Assembly: GCA_036365145.1 (NCBI GenBank)
Contig: JAEOAD010000699.1
Coordinates: forward strand, 10,451,001 to 10,515,000
Length of the DNA stretch: 64,000 nucleotides
Direction of reading: 5' to 3'
Source of the DNA: Orientallactaga sibirica
Taxonomy: Eukaryota; Chordata; Mammalia; Rodentia; Dipodidae
Both the position numbers and the translations under genes were made by a program. The notes beneath the pieces were generated by a model. The model saw only the letters and a list, made by a program, of their open reading frames with translations. It had not been told where the DNA came from and searched no databases. Every line of letters starts with the position of its first letter. The stretch's first letter is position 1. Shown here in pieces: positions 1-9,799 of the stretch.

Positions 1-240
1 AATAAATAAAATAATAAAAAAATTTAAAAAGTAAAAATAATAAAAGATTACAAATTGGGCTCAAACAACATCCTGTCGTTTACATATGTTACCTCATTAT
101 TCATCACGTTAGCTTTGAAGAATACTCCTGATTTTCTTACTTTACACATTGGGAAACCAAATCTAAAGATATTAACTTGCTCGGTGTGCACAATTCATAA
201 ATCCCAGTGGCCCACCTCATACCCTCCCACCCTACCTGTC
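1..240. other. AT-rich flank, no gene seen
   Basis: The first 50 bases are A-rich with AAATAA units, like the tail of a SINE or LINE whose body lies outside the window. The rest is unrecognised and has no convincing coding signal. Confidence 0.5.
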
Positions 241-630
241 TGTGATAGTTTGTTTGAATGCATGTACCCCATAGACTCAGGTGTTTTATTAAAGCTTGTA
301 CCTTGGTTCTCCAGCAGTCTGGCTGGAGGAGGTGTTATTGGGAGTGGATCCTAGAGTCCAGCCCTAAGGTGTTACTGGGGTAGATCTTAATTCCCGAAAA
401 AAAGATATGCAAAGAGATCTGAGGGGAGGGAGTCCTGCTTGTTGCCAGTTTGTGCTTGCTGCTTTTGGTTTTTGCTGGCTGTTTGATTTTCTCTGCTTGA
501 ATGTATGAAAGCAGCTTCTGCCATTGATGGAATTTCCCCCAGACCTGTAAGTTTGAAATAATTCCTTTCCTCCCCTAAACTGTGTCCCGTTTGGATGTTC
601 ATCCCAACAACATGGAAACTGACTACAACA
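241..630 (+). mobile_element. LTR-like repeat (MaLR type), about 390 bp
   Basis: It starts TGTGATAGTTTG and ends GACTACAACA, so it has LTR-style TG...CA ends. The flanking 5-mers are ctgtc and ctgtt, a near-match to the 5-bp duplication expected of ERVL-type LTRs. Related copies lie at 28352-28952 (reverse) and 33842-34203, sharing the block with 'gcagcttctgcca' and the 'cccttcctcc' region. The family name is uncertain: a rodent MaLR (MT/ORR1-like) is my preference and a URR1-like DNA element is the alternative. Confidence 0.5.
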
Positions 631-783
631 CTGTTCAAATTTCCTCCTTCTTTTCAACCCAGCTCAGAACCACCTTCTTACTGTATCCTTTCTCTTTAAC
701 TCTCTGTCCCACTAAGCTGCTATTGCCTATATCACCATTGGGACAGTTACTTCCCACTTTCAAGTGAATATTTGTTTTTGAAA

Positions 784-1110
784 GAGCCTCCTAGTGCAAG
801 GCACTGGCTTGGCCCGCGCTCAGGATATCAGAAAGAGTATCTCACTGTATCCTCAGAGAGCTTACAGTTTAGAAATGAGCCCAAGACAGTTTCATAAATA
901 CCCGTAGCATAAGCAGAATATTGTAAGTTCCAGCTAGATGGAAAGATCACTAAACAGGTCACTGTTAAATATACAGGATTTAGCAAAGCTGAACTGGGTT
1001 TGAACCCCAATTCTATTATCATTTGTGCAATCTTGTTTCTGTTGCTTAACTTCTCAGCCTATTTCCTCTACAATATACTAGATGAAGACAGGTGATAAGA
1101 GCAAGTAAGC
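784..1110 (+). mobile_element. MIR SINE remnant
   Basis: Positions 985-1110 keep the MIR order: 'gggtttgaacccc', a degraded 'gtgcaatcttg' block, 'ttgcttaacttctcagcct', then 'tttcctctacaa'. The stretch from 784 ('gtgcaaggcactgg ... gagcttacag') resembles another ancient MIR/L2-class element. Both are old and diverged. Confidence 0.55.
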
Positions 1111-1559
1111 AACTGCCTTTGAAAGTGGAGGATCCTTAGTGGGATGGGAAAGTGGTAGGAGGAACAGAAGAGGTCAGTGGGACAGGAATATGATCAAATT
1201 ACAGTATATTCATGTATTAAAGTTCTCCATAAAAATGTAAAAACAAATAAAATACCTAAAGAGCAAGAATACAGGTCAGGGTAGTAAGGCCTGGTGACCA
1301 AATGCAAAAGGTCCTGGGATGAAAAATTCTCCAGTTGACAGAGGATGGGATTGAGAAGGCAACATAAATAAAAGGTAGAAAACTTGCTTGTGTTTCAGAA
1401 CCTTATGCATACTTGCAAGCATGTTATCAGAACAAAGGATAAGAATTAATGCAACAGTTACATCTGCCCAGCTAGAAACTTCACTCCAGTTCCAAGGGTA
1501 GGGGGCTATGTTTTTAATGCACACTTGTATTGGCTTGGGCAGTCACAGCTAAATACTAG
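1111..1559. other. Unique sequence, nothing recognised
   Basis: This is moderately AT-rich with no repeat I recognise. A short antisense ORF here has no recognisable features. Confidence 0.4.
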
Positions 1560-1885
1560 GTACTGGGTGTCATAAGTATGGTAGTCACCCTTATTCATGC
1601 CTTCATTTTCTGAGGTTTCAGCTAGCCAAGACTACCTCAGTCTGAAACATTAAATGGGAAAGTCCAAAATTTCATGTTTTAAACAACAAATTATAGTATG
1701 TTATCACTGCTCTTCTTTGTTATTTATTGTTAATCTGCCACTGCCTAACAAACTTTTATCATAGTTTTGTATAGGAAAAGAATATTTCATATGTGTGTGT
1801 ATCACCCACACAGTTGGGTACTATACACATTTTCAGGTATCTGATGAGGAGCTTGTAACTTACCTCCACAGATAAGGGGGTTGTT
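1560..1885. mobile_element. Tigger/MER44-like DNA transposon remnant
   Basis: The left end 'tagtcacccttattcatgcc' followed by 'ggtttcagctagcc', and the right end 'ccacagataaggggg', are degraded forms of the inverted ends and internal blocks of non-autonomous Tigger (pogo-type) elements. No transposase coding remains. Similar pieces lie at 18010-18325 and 32265-32545. Confidence 0.6.
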
Positions 1886-1899
1886 ATAACAAAAATTTA

Positions 1900-2110
1900 T
1901 TTTCTTTTTTTAAAAGAAATTTTCTATATTTTTATTTATGCGTTAAGAGAGAGAGGAGAGAGTGAATATGGGCTCACCAGGGCCTCTTACTGCTGCAAAT
2001 GAACTCCAGACTCATGCACCACTTTGTGCATTTGGCCTTTTTAGTACTGGGGAATAAAACTCAGGGACAGCTTTGCAAGCAAGCATTTTTAACTGCACCA
2101 TCTCCTCAGG
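1900..2110 (-). mobile_element. Dip SINE, diverged
   Basis: Read in reverse it has the tRNA-like head (ending 'accatctcctc' on this strand), the 'tgcaccactttgtgcatttggcc' body and a short GA tract with a T-rich tail side. It is more diverged than most Dip copies here. Confidence 0.75.
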
Positions 2111-2269
2111 TTCCAAATTTTCTTGTAGTTCTGGAGTCTTCCAGTCTAAGGTCAAGGTTTTAGGCATCTCCATTTCTGGTGAGGGCTCTTTGTGGCTTGC
2201 AAACAGCAACATTTTCACTGTGTGTACACACATGACTTTTCCAACGGGCAAATGCACTCTCTGGTGTCT

Positions 2270-2332
2270 TTTTTTTCCTCCTACCTCTGCCTCCCTAGGG
2301 CTGGGGTTAAAGGCATGTGCCACCACGCTAGG
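2270..2332 (-). mobile_element. 3'-truncated B1 fragment with TSD
   Basis: Only the B1 start is kept ('cctacctctgcctccctagg' to 'caccacgctagg'). It is flanked by ctctctggtgtctttt (2259-2274) and ctctctggtatctttt (2333-2348), a 16-bp TSD with one mismatch. Confidence 0.8.
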
Positions 2333-2399
2333 CTCTCTGGTATCTTTTGTGAGAGCACCAACCTTGACCTTTGGGGCTTCACTTTTTGATGACCTAGTT

Positions 2400-3300
2400 T
2401 AACCTATTATTTCCTTGAAAGGCTCTATATTTAAATGCAGTCTCATGAAGGAGTGGGGGGAAGGAGCCATAGGTTCAGCATATGAAGGGATCAAACAAAC
2501 TTTTGTTCCTTAACAAGCTTCATGCCTTATATCATGTTAGAAAGCAGACTTCTTACAGCCCTTTGCTTGTCCTTAGGTATATGTAGAGAACACAAAAGAA
2601 ACCCTGCTAAAAAGGTAGTGTATTGGAAAATACCAATTTGACATTTCAGTCAAAGGATAAAATAACTTTCTTGGACAAAGAGAAGTTGAGAAAATGAGCA
2701 GAGCTAGACACCCTGGGCAAAGCACTCATTTCAGGGAACCAAGAGACACAGTGTGTCAGCTTACATTACTGTAATAGGTACCAGAGACAGTCAGGACATC
2801 CAGGGAAAGCCTGATTTTGACACAGTTTTGAGGTTTTCAGTTCATGATAGGTTGGTCCTATTGTTTTGGGGCCTATGGCAAGATAGCTCGATATATCAGG
2901 GAACATGTGTCAGAGCAAAGTCATTCACCTCGTGCAGCCAGAAGCAAACAAAGAGAAAGAGGCAGGGTCCTATTATCCCAGTTAGGAGCATCTACCCCAA
3001 TGATCAAAACCTCCCATTACAGTCCATTCTTAAAGTTTCTACCACCTCCTCAGAGCACCATCTGGGAATAAGCCATTAACATGTACCACATGGACTTTGA
3101 GGACCATCCAAAATCCAAATTATACTCAAGAAGAGCATAGAACAAAACAGGTTAGGTGGAAATAGAAGATAAACTGAGGTAAGGACGCAGTGTGAGGGTG
3201 GGAAACAGAACCAAGTTATCAATCATGTCAAGTGAGCAACAGCCTGGAGGAACATTCCACAGTTTAGATAACAGGAAGCTTCATTGTTTTTTGGTTTGTT
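2400..3300. other. Unique sequence, nothing recognised
   Basis: About 900 bp with no repeat I can name. A 108-codon forward ORF at 2753-3079 shows no recognisable domain and is probably chance. Confidence 0.4.
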
Positions 3301-3302
3301 TT

Positions 3303-3304
<2 letters not shown>

Positions 3305-3347
<43 letters not shown>

Positions 3348-3390
3348 CTATAACAAAATACTTGATTCTGGATCTGTTATAAAGAATTAG
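3305..3390. repeat. T39 homopolymer plus MaLR end fragment
   Basis: Positions 3305-3343 are 39 uninterrupted T. The following 'gctgctataacaaaatactt' resembles the end of a reversed MaLR LTR (compare 6075-6100). Confidence 0.6.
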
Positions 3391-3393
3391 AGA

Positions 3394-3549
3394 AGCCAGG
3401 CATGATGTCACATGCCTTTAATTTTAGCACTTGGAAGGCAGAGGTAGGAGGATCACCATGAGTTCAAGGCCAACCTGAGACTACATAGTGAATTCCAGGT
3501 CAACCTGGGCTAGAGTGAAACCCTTCCTCAAAAAAAAAAAAAAAAAAAA
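3394..3549 (+). mobile_element. B1 SINE
   Basis: The complete B1 order is present: 'gccaggcatgatg', 'gcagaggtaggaggatcacc', 'gactacatagtgaattccag', 'gggctagagtgaaaccc', then an A tail that passes into the purine repeat at 3570. Confidence 0.92.
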
Positions 3550-3569
3550 GAAGAAGTAGTAGTAGAGAA

Positions 3570-3573
3570 AAAA

Positions 3574-3617
<44 letters not shown>

Positions 3618-3675
3618 AAAAAGAAGGAAGGGGAAAGGGAAGGGAAGGAGAGAAAAAAGGAAAAAGAGAAAAGAA
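3570..3675. repeat. (GAAA)n and purine-rich tract
   Basis: GAAG/GTA triplets lead into (GAAA)n and then GGAAG-type purine repeats. It appears to have grown from the A tail of the B1 just upstream. Confidence 0.9.
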
Positions 3676-3683
3676 AAGAATAA

Positions 3684-3805
3684 GGTGGGTGTGTGGTGCA
3701 TGCCTTTACACAGAAGGCAGAGGTAAGACCACCCTGAGACTATATAATGAATTCCAGCTCAGCCAGAGACAGAGTGAGGCCCTACCTTGAAAAATAATAA
3801 TAATA
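3684..3805 (+). mobile_element. B1 SINE with internal deletion
   Basis: The head 'ggtgggtgtgtggtgcatgc' and tail 'gagtgaggccctacc' are present, but about 25 bp between 'cctttacacag' and 'gaccaccctgagac' is shortened. It ends in (AAT)n. Confidence 0.8.
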
Positions 3806-3809
3806 ATAA

Positions 3810-4395
3810 GAGAGAATTTTTTTTTAAATTTCAGAGATACAAAATCATGTCAAGGGGTTCATTTCTGGAAAAGGCCTTCTTGATCCATCATCTGATAGAA
3901 AAAGGTGTATGTGTGTGTATGTGTGTGAACAGATCATAATATCCATGATTAACCCATTCCTTGAAAATAGCGTGGATCCACACATAAAAATAATCCTCAC
4001 GACCTAGGCACCTCTTAAAGCTCCTGCTTTCAAATAATATGCATTGGGGATTAAGTTTCCAACACAGGAACTTTAAGTAACAATTCAAATCACAATAGGT
4101 GGGCTGCTCTGGAGCTCAGCCGCCATGGGATGTGAAAGCACATCTTCCTGAGGTGCAATGGGCTGGCAGTGTAGCTGCACCAGGCACAGAAGGTCTAGAG
4201 AGAACTTAATTATGCAAGACTGGTAGGTTGACAATGACAACATTACTTTATTTCCTAGTTTTTCTTTGTTGCAAAAATATTTGGGGAGATATATTTTCAA
4301 GGTCAGAATAGGGCAGGATAAGAATGGCAGAAGAAAACCTGGCTATAACTAGTATACAAAGTCACTGAGGATTTGTGTCAGTTAGAAATAAGTAA
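3810..4395. other. Unique sequence, short GT tract
   Basis: A short (GT)n lies near 3905-3928. Nothing else is recognised, and small antisense ORFs at 3888-4300 look like chance. Confidence 0.4.
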
Positions 4396-4399
4396 TAAA

Positions 4400-4640
4400 G
4401 CCATGTATGGTGGCTCATAGCTATAATCCCAGTACTCCCAGGTAGGAGGCTCGCCATGAGTTCAAATCCACTCTGGGCTACACAGTGAGTTCCAGGTCAG
4501 CCTGGGCTACAGTGAGAGAGATCCTACCTCAAAAAGAAGGAGAGAGAAGAGAGCAAGAGAAAGAAAAGGTGGAGGAGAGGAAAGGAAGAAAAAGGAAAGA
4601 AAAAAATAGAGATGAGGGGAGAGAAGAAAAGAGAAAGAAG
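4400..4640 (+). mobile_element. B1 SINE followed by purine-rich tail
   Basis: B1 spans 4400-4533 ('gccatgtatggtggctcata' to 'atcctacctcaaaa'). The tail continues as about 110 bp of AG-rich sequence, probably an expanded tail. Confidence 0.85.
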
Positions 4641-4886
4641 TAATGAAAGTATTAGTGAGCAAGGACAATCAAATCAAACAAGGAAAAATATGTGGAACTA
4701 TGTTCAGAGGAAGCTCAGACAGGAAGTATCATGGGTTTAGGGGCCAGAAATCAGAGTTCTAATGCTTTTATGAACAAGGTGTTGAGCAGATGCTTGGGCT
4801 CTTGGACTCTTGGTTTTCTAGCATGAAACCAGCAGATAAGATAAAATGGTTCACAGATCCTCTTAGAGCCTTGAAGACTCCAAATT

Positions 4887-5043
4887 CTTTTTTTGTGGGG
4901 AGGGTTCGAGATAGAGTTTCACTCTAGCCCAGGCTGACCTGCAACTTACTATGTAGTCTCAGGGTAGCCTTGAACTCATGGTGATCCTCCTACCTCTGTC
5001 TCCCAAGTGCTGGGATTAAAGGCGTGAGCCACCATGTCCGGCC
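4887..5043 (-). mobile_element. B1 SINE with TSD
   Basis: Reverse B1 ending 'caccatgtccggcc'. It is flanked by aagactccaaattc (4873-4886) and aagactccaatttc (5044-5057), a 14-bp TSD with one mismatch. Confidence 0.92.
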
Positions 5044-5214
5044 AAGACTCCAATTTCTATCAGCCTAGCCTCAGACCTTTAATCACTCATAACTCTTAGC
5101 CAGGGTGAAACAGGAGTGGCATCATACACAGTGGAGTCAATGGCACATGAGGGAACACTGTCCATTTAGCAGCAAAGACCCACCCTGTAAAAGCCATTTT
5201 TCAAGGTCTAGGGG

Positions 5215-5392
5215 GTAAAGCTCAGTATGAGATTACTTGCCAACAATGGTCAAAGCCCTGAGTTCAATTCACAGAATAGAACAAAAGTTGCCAGGAAGTG
5301 GTGGAGCTTGCCTATAATCCTAGTGAGAGGGAAGATAAAGCAGGAGGATGAGTCCTAGGCTAGCCTAAACTCATAGTGATATCTTGTTTAAA
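5215..5392 (+). mobile_element. ID-headed B1 composite SINE
   Basis: The tRNA-like half ('aaagctcagtatgagattac ... tgagttcaattc') is followed by a B1 half ('gccaggaagtggtggagctt ... gctagcctaaactca') and an A tail. This is the B1-dID/RSINE-type arrangement, well diverged. Confidence 0.65.
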
Positions 5393-5456
5393 AAAAATAA
5401 AGTCATCTTTGAGCATTTTGCACTACTGCTCAACTGGGTTAAAAAGACACAACTAA

Positions 5457-5608
5457 GCCGGGCATGGTGGCGCACGCCTTTAATCCCAGCACTCCAGAGG
5501 CAGAGGTGGGAGGATCGCCATGAGTTAGAGGCCACCCTAAGACTACGTAATAAATATCAGGTCAGCTTGGGCTACAGTGAGACCCGACCTCAACCCCCAC
5601 CCTCACCC

Positions 5609-5660
<52 letters not shown>
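5457..5660 (+). mobile_element. B1 SINE with (CA)n tail
   Basis: B1 runs from 5457 (gccgggcatggtggcgcacg) to about 5598. Its tail is a pure (CA)n of about 25 units at 5610-5659, which creates spurious T/H-rich ORFs. Confidence 0.92.
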
Positions 5661-5662
<2 letters not shown>

Positions 5663-5664
5663 CT

Positions 5665-6060
5665 CTACAGCCCAACCAGAAGGTGAGGAATGCAGAAGGC
5701 AGATCAACGGTCTACAAAAGAAGTGGCTCCTAGGGAGTTCCTATCCCTGCTCCCAAGGCTGCAGGTGTGAGCATGGATGTGATGATGGTGTTGTCTTAGT
5801 GCAAGTCTCCCAAAGACAGATCCTGAGACAGAGAGTTGAGTGCAAGCAGTTTATGTGAGAGATCATCCCAGGAAACACAAGTGAAGGAGGAGGGGAGTGG
5901 TAATGAAATGGAAATGAGCTAATAAGGAATATGTTCATGAACACGTCATCACTGTGGATAGCTGCACTACATGTTCTTAGCCTGCTAGAAATCAAAACAA
6001 AACTAAGCAAATAATAATAAACCCTGTTTACTTCATAGATATACTTTATGCATATCTATT
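5665..6060. other. Unique sequence, nothing recognised
   Basis: About 400 bp with no recognised repeat or coding signal. Confidence 0.4.
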
Positions 6061-6112
6061 ATCTTTGTCTGCTCTCTGTTGCTTGCTATAACCAAGTAGC
6101 TGAGACTAGGTA

Positions 6113-7158
6113 ATTTTTTTAACCTTTTTTTTATTGACAACCTCTATACATATACACAAGATACCATGATTTTAATCCCCTCGCATCATCCTCCTTTATC
6201 CCCCCTTCCATAAGGCCCCCTAATCCCTCCTTTATTTTTTCTTTTTTCCTTTTTGTTTTTTTAAATATTTTTTTGCAGTAGGGTCTCTCTTTAGCCAGTT
6301 GACCTGGAACTCACTCTATAGTCCCAGGCTGGCCTCGAACTCACAGTGATTCTCCTACCTCTGCCTCCTGAGTGCTGAGATTAAGGGTGTACGCCACCAA
6401 GCCCAGCTTCTCTTCTTTTTTTCAATTAGTCCCTGGTCTATTTTGGTGTCACCATTTTATGCAGGTCTTGCGTAGGTAGCATCGGCCACTGTGAGGTCAT
6501 GAATGCCATGGCCACTTTGTGTCTGGAGGACAGTATTGCAAAGCACTCCTCCCCTTCCTTTGGCTCTTACATTCTTTCTGCTACTCCTTCTGCAATGGTC
6601 CCTGAGCATTGGAGGGTATGATAGAAATACCTAACAGTGCTGATCACCCTACTGTCACTTCTTCTCAGCACTTTGGTGAGTTCTGGGTCACTCCAGTGGT
6701 CACTGCCATCTGAAAAAGAGAAACTTCTCTAACCAAAATAAGAGTACCATTAATATATGGGCATAAACTTAAGTGCTTATAAAGGACTTATGGTCATAAT
6801 TTAGTGGTTTAGCTGTCATAATATATCCACTTAGTTACACAACAGTAGTAGTTTCCTCCCTGAGGTTTATGACTCTCTAGACATAGGCTTTTGATTGGAT
6901 TTTCAGTACCAAACATGAATTCTTTACCATGGAGCAGGTTTTCCTTCATAACAGATGTGCCACTATTGCACCAGTTGACACATTTAGCCTGGATGGCCAG
7001 GTGTGAAGCAGGTCCACTGCTGGTTAAGACCACTGATGACTTTCTCCTCAACAGGCTGTATAGCTCTTCCCAGCATCCTGACAGCTAGTCAGTGGGGCAA
7101 AGGTTTCTAGTTCAGCTCCACCTTGATTCCTTGGTGTCCTGCAGCCCAAACATGTGGT
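6113..7158 (-). mobile_element. L1 3' UTR fragment, type A
   Basis: A T-rich start ('ttttttttattgacaacctc') is followed by blocks shared with 9195-10400: 'ggtagcatcggccactgtga', 'tggtcactgccatctgaaaa' and 'ccactattgcaccagttgac'. It is flanked by gagactaggtaattttt and gagactgggtgattttt (17 bp, two mismatches). Only the 3' UTR is present, so it is strongly 5' truncated. Confidence 0.85.
6262..6408 (-). mobile_element. B1 SINE inside L1 3' UTR
   Basis: Reverse B1 ('gtagggtctctctttagcca' to 'acgccaccaagcccagc') interrupts the T-rich part of the L1 fragment. Confidence 0.9.
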
Positions 7159-7192
7159 AGAGACTGGGTGATTTTTAGAGAACAGTTATGGA

Positions 7193-7351
7193 GGCTGGAA
7201 AGATTGCTCAGTAGTTAAGGCACTTGCCTGCAAAGCCTAACAACCCCGGTTTGATTTCCTAGCACCCACGTAAAGCCAGGTGCACAAAGTGGTATATGCA
7301 TCTAGGGTTGGTTTGTAGCAGTTAGAGGCCCTGATGTGCCTGTTCTCATTC

Positions 7352-7391
<40 letters not shown>

Positions 7392-7426
7392 TGCTTGTAA
7401 ATAAATTAATTTAATTTTTAAAAAAA
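7193..7426 (+). mobile_element. Dip SINE with TSD
   Basis: The head 'ggctggaaagattgctcagt', a degraded B box ('ggtttgatttcc'), (CT)n at about 7355-7389 and an A-rich tail are present. It is flanked by agaacagttatg and agaacagttctg. Confidence 0.93.
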
Positions 7427-7707
7427 GAACAGTTCTGAAAACCAATAAGTCCACCATCAAGTGCCTCATGTGACTTTACCTCATCCCAGAAAGGTGCATG
7501 CACAAGGGAGAAAACACAAGAGGCTTTGTAACAAAGCAAGCTCATGGTGACTTAGCCAGTCTAGAAGAGATCAAACTCAGAACAGCATTAATCCCTCCTA
7601 AGGAGGCCCCACCCCTCCCCAAAGCTCACAATAGCAATCACATACATGCAAAGTCATATAGCATCTGTGTTCATAGAAAAGGGTTTTGTAAAGGTTAAAA
7701 AGAAAAT

Positions 7708-7859
7708 GGGCTGGAGAGATGGCTTAGCAGTTAAACGCTTGCTTGTGAAGTCTAACGACCCAGGTTTGAGGTTTGATTCCCCAATACCCACATAAGCCAG
7801 ATGTGCAAGGTGGCACATGCATCTAGAGTTCATTTGCAGTGGCTGGAGGCCCTGGTGTG

Positions 7860-7910
<51 letters not shown>

Positions 7911-7965
7911 CTTTTTCTCTCTGTCTGTTGCTCTCAAATAAATAAATAAAAATTAACAAAATTTT
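7708..7965 (+). mobile_element. Dip SINE
   Basis: A full-length copy from 'gggctggagagatggcttag' through 'gcatctagagttcatttgca', about 40 bp of pure (CT)n at 7866-7906, and an (AAATA) tail. Confidence 0.95.
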
Positions 7966-7984
7966 TGAAAAGAAAAACAACAAT

Positions 7985-8343
7985 AAGCTAGGTGGGGTGG
8001 TACACATCTGCAAACCTAACTACTTGAAAAGCTTAGGCAGGATTTTGAGTTTGAGGTCAGCCTCACCAGCATCCTGAGAGCCTTGTCACAAAATAAATAA
8101 ATAACAGAAAATGTACAATACTGTTTTTTTGGGGGGAGGGGGCGGGGAGAAGAGGTGATGCTGGTGATCAAACCCAGGAACTTGCACATGCTAGTAAGTA
8201 CTCTGCCACTGAACTGAATTCCTAACCTTTGTTGTTTTTAGATAAAGTCTCACCATGTAGCCCAGTCTGGCCTTGAACTCTCAACCCTCCTGCTTCAGCC
8301 TCCAGAGAACTGAGATTATAGGCATGTATCACCCCAACTAGGA
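7985..8343. mobile_element. Two old B1-related SINEs, inverted pair
   Basis: 7985-8100 is a diverged forward B1-like half ('ctaggtggggtggtacacat ... ggtcagcctcaccagcat'). 8115-8343 is a reversed ID-headed B1 composite ('tgatcaaacccaggaacttg', then 'atgtagcccagtctggcctt'). Both are older than the clean B1 copies. Confidence 0.65.
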
Positions 8344-8348
8344 CACTT

Positions 8349-8507
8349 TTTTTTTTTTTTTTTTTTTTTTGCGAGGTAGGGTCTCACTCTGGTCCAGGCT
8401 GACCTGGAGTTAACTATGTAGTCTTAGGATGGCCTCGAACTCTCAGCAATCCTCCTACCTCTGCCTCCCGAGTGCTGGGATTAAAGGCGTGCGCCACCAC
8501 GCCCGGC
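8349..8507 (-). mobile_element. B1 SINE, young-looking, with T tail
   Basis: It has a long T run, then near-consensus reverse B1 ending 'gcgccaccacgcccggc' with CpGs kept. A short duplication (gacactttt / gacactgtttt) flanks it. Confidence 0.93.
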
Positions 8508-8509
8508 GT

Positions 8510-9194
8510 TGACACTGTTTTTAAATGCAGAATTATGTGCATTGCTTTGTATAGATGAATAATTTGAAACTTGTTAGGGATTAGCTATCCTTTAATATAC
8601 CCCTTTTAATAAATTTATACCATTCTTATTAATTTATACATCATGAGAAGTATTTATAAATCATGAAAAATACTTTATGTGTAAAACCCTCAGAAAGCTT
8701 CAAAAGTTAGGCCAGAGATAACCTGGGTTTAGAAAACAAGATGGGAGCCATAGGAAGTGGTGGGAGGAGCTGAATGGGCATATAAGTATTTGTCAGATGA
8801 TGGTCCTGGTAGGCGGATGGGTGAGGAAGCCAAGCTAGACCTACTAGGTAAGGCAAGGGTGATAGCTGACTTGTTATTTATTCTTCACTGAATACTTGTG
8901 TCCTCATTCTGTGCAACTACATCCCAGAAAGTGGCCAGACCACAGGGCCTCTTGTGCTCATCCATTTAATGCATCACAACTGGAATAAAACAATGAGTTA
9001 GAATCTGATGCGACAGAGCCTCCATAAAGAGGAAGTTTAGCCATAATCAAGTTTATCCCTTTAAAAATGAATGAGCCAGAGGGCTCCAGTGATGATGCTG
9101 AGAGCTCACCAATGCTATTGATATACAGTTCTTGGTTAACTACAAACCTTCTAAAATATGTCTTTCAATAAAAGATGAAGTAATATACAAACTA
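8510..9194. other. Unique sequence, nothing recognised
   Basis: AT-rich at 8520-8700, otherwise ordinary. No repeat or gene identified. Confidence 0.4.
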
Positions 9195-9651
9195 TGTACT
9201 TTATTTTTGTTTTTTATTGACAACTTCCATAATTTTAGACAATATCCCATGATAATTCCTCCCCCTTCCCCACTTTCCCCTTTAAAACTTCACTCTCCAT
9301 CATATCCCCTCCCCCTATCAATCAGTCTCTCTTTTATTTTGATGTCATGATCTTTTCCTCCTATTTTGATAGTCTTGTGTAGGTAGTGTCAGGCACTGTG
9401 GGGTCATGGATATCCAGGTCATTTTGTGCCTGGAAGAACACATTATAAGGAGTCCTACCCTTCCTTTGACTCTTACATTCTTTCTGCCACCTCTTCCACA
9501 ATGAACCCTGAGCCTTGGAAGGTGTGTTAGAGATGTTTCAGTGCTGAGCACTCTCCTCTGTCCCTTCTTCTCAGCACCATGGTGCTTTCTGAGTCATTGC
9601 AAGGTCACCACCATCTGAAAAGAGAAGCTTCATTCTCTCTCTCTCTCTCTC

Positions 9652-9799
9652 TTTTTTTTTTTTCGAGGTAGGGTCTCACTCTGGTCCTGGGTGACTTAGA
9701 ATTCACTATGTAGTCTCAGGGTGGCCTTGAACTCTCTGTGATCCTCCTACCTCTGTCTCCCAAGTGCTAGGATTAAAGGCGTGTGCCACCATGCCCTGC
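9652..9799 (-). mobile_element. B1 SINE inside L1, with TSD
   Basis: It is flanked by aagagaagcttc at 9619-9630 and again at 9800-9811. The left copy is followed by a (CT)n/T tract that belongs to the B1 tail side. Confidence 0.93.

Larger units (their letters stand above)
6062..7645 (-). mobile_element. MaLR-type LTR, reversed, split by two insertions
   Basis: The piece at 6062-6112 ('cttgctataaccaagtagct', 'gagactaggtaattttt') is the reversed 3' end of an MST-type MaLR LTR. It resumes at 7159 ('gagactgggtgatttttaga') and again after 7427 with 'ctcatgtgactttacc' and 'ggccccacccctccccaaa'. An L1 3' end (6113-7158) and a Dip (7193-7426) sit inside it, each with its own TSD. Confidence 0.7.

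Noticed and set aside
5577..5858. His/Thr-rich protein
   Set aside because: The ORF is made by a (CA)n microsatellite.
7708..7790. tRNA genes at Dip heads
   Set aside because: The A and B box-like words are those of the SINE promoter. The sequence cannot fold into a complete tRNA cloverleaf and occurs in dozens of copies.
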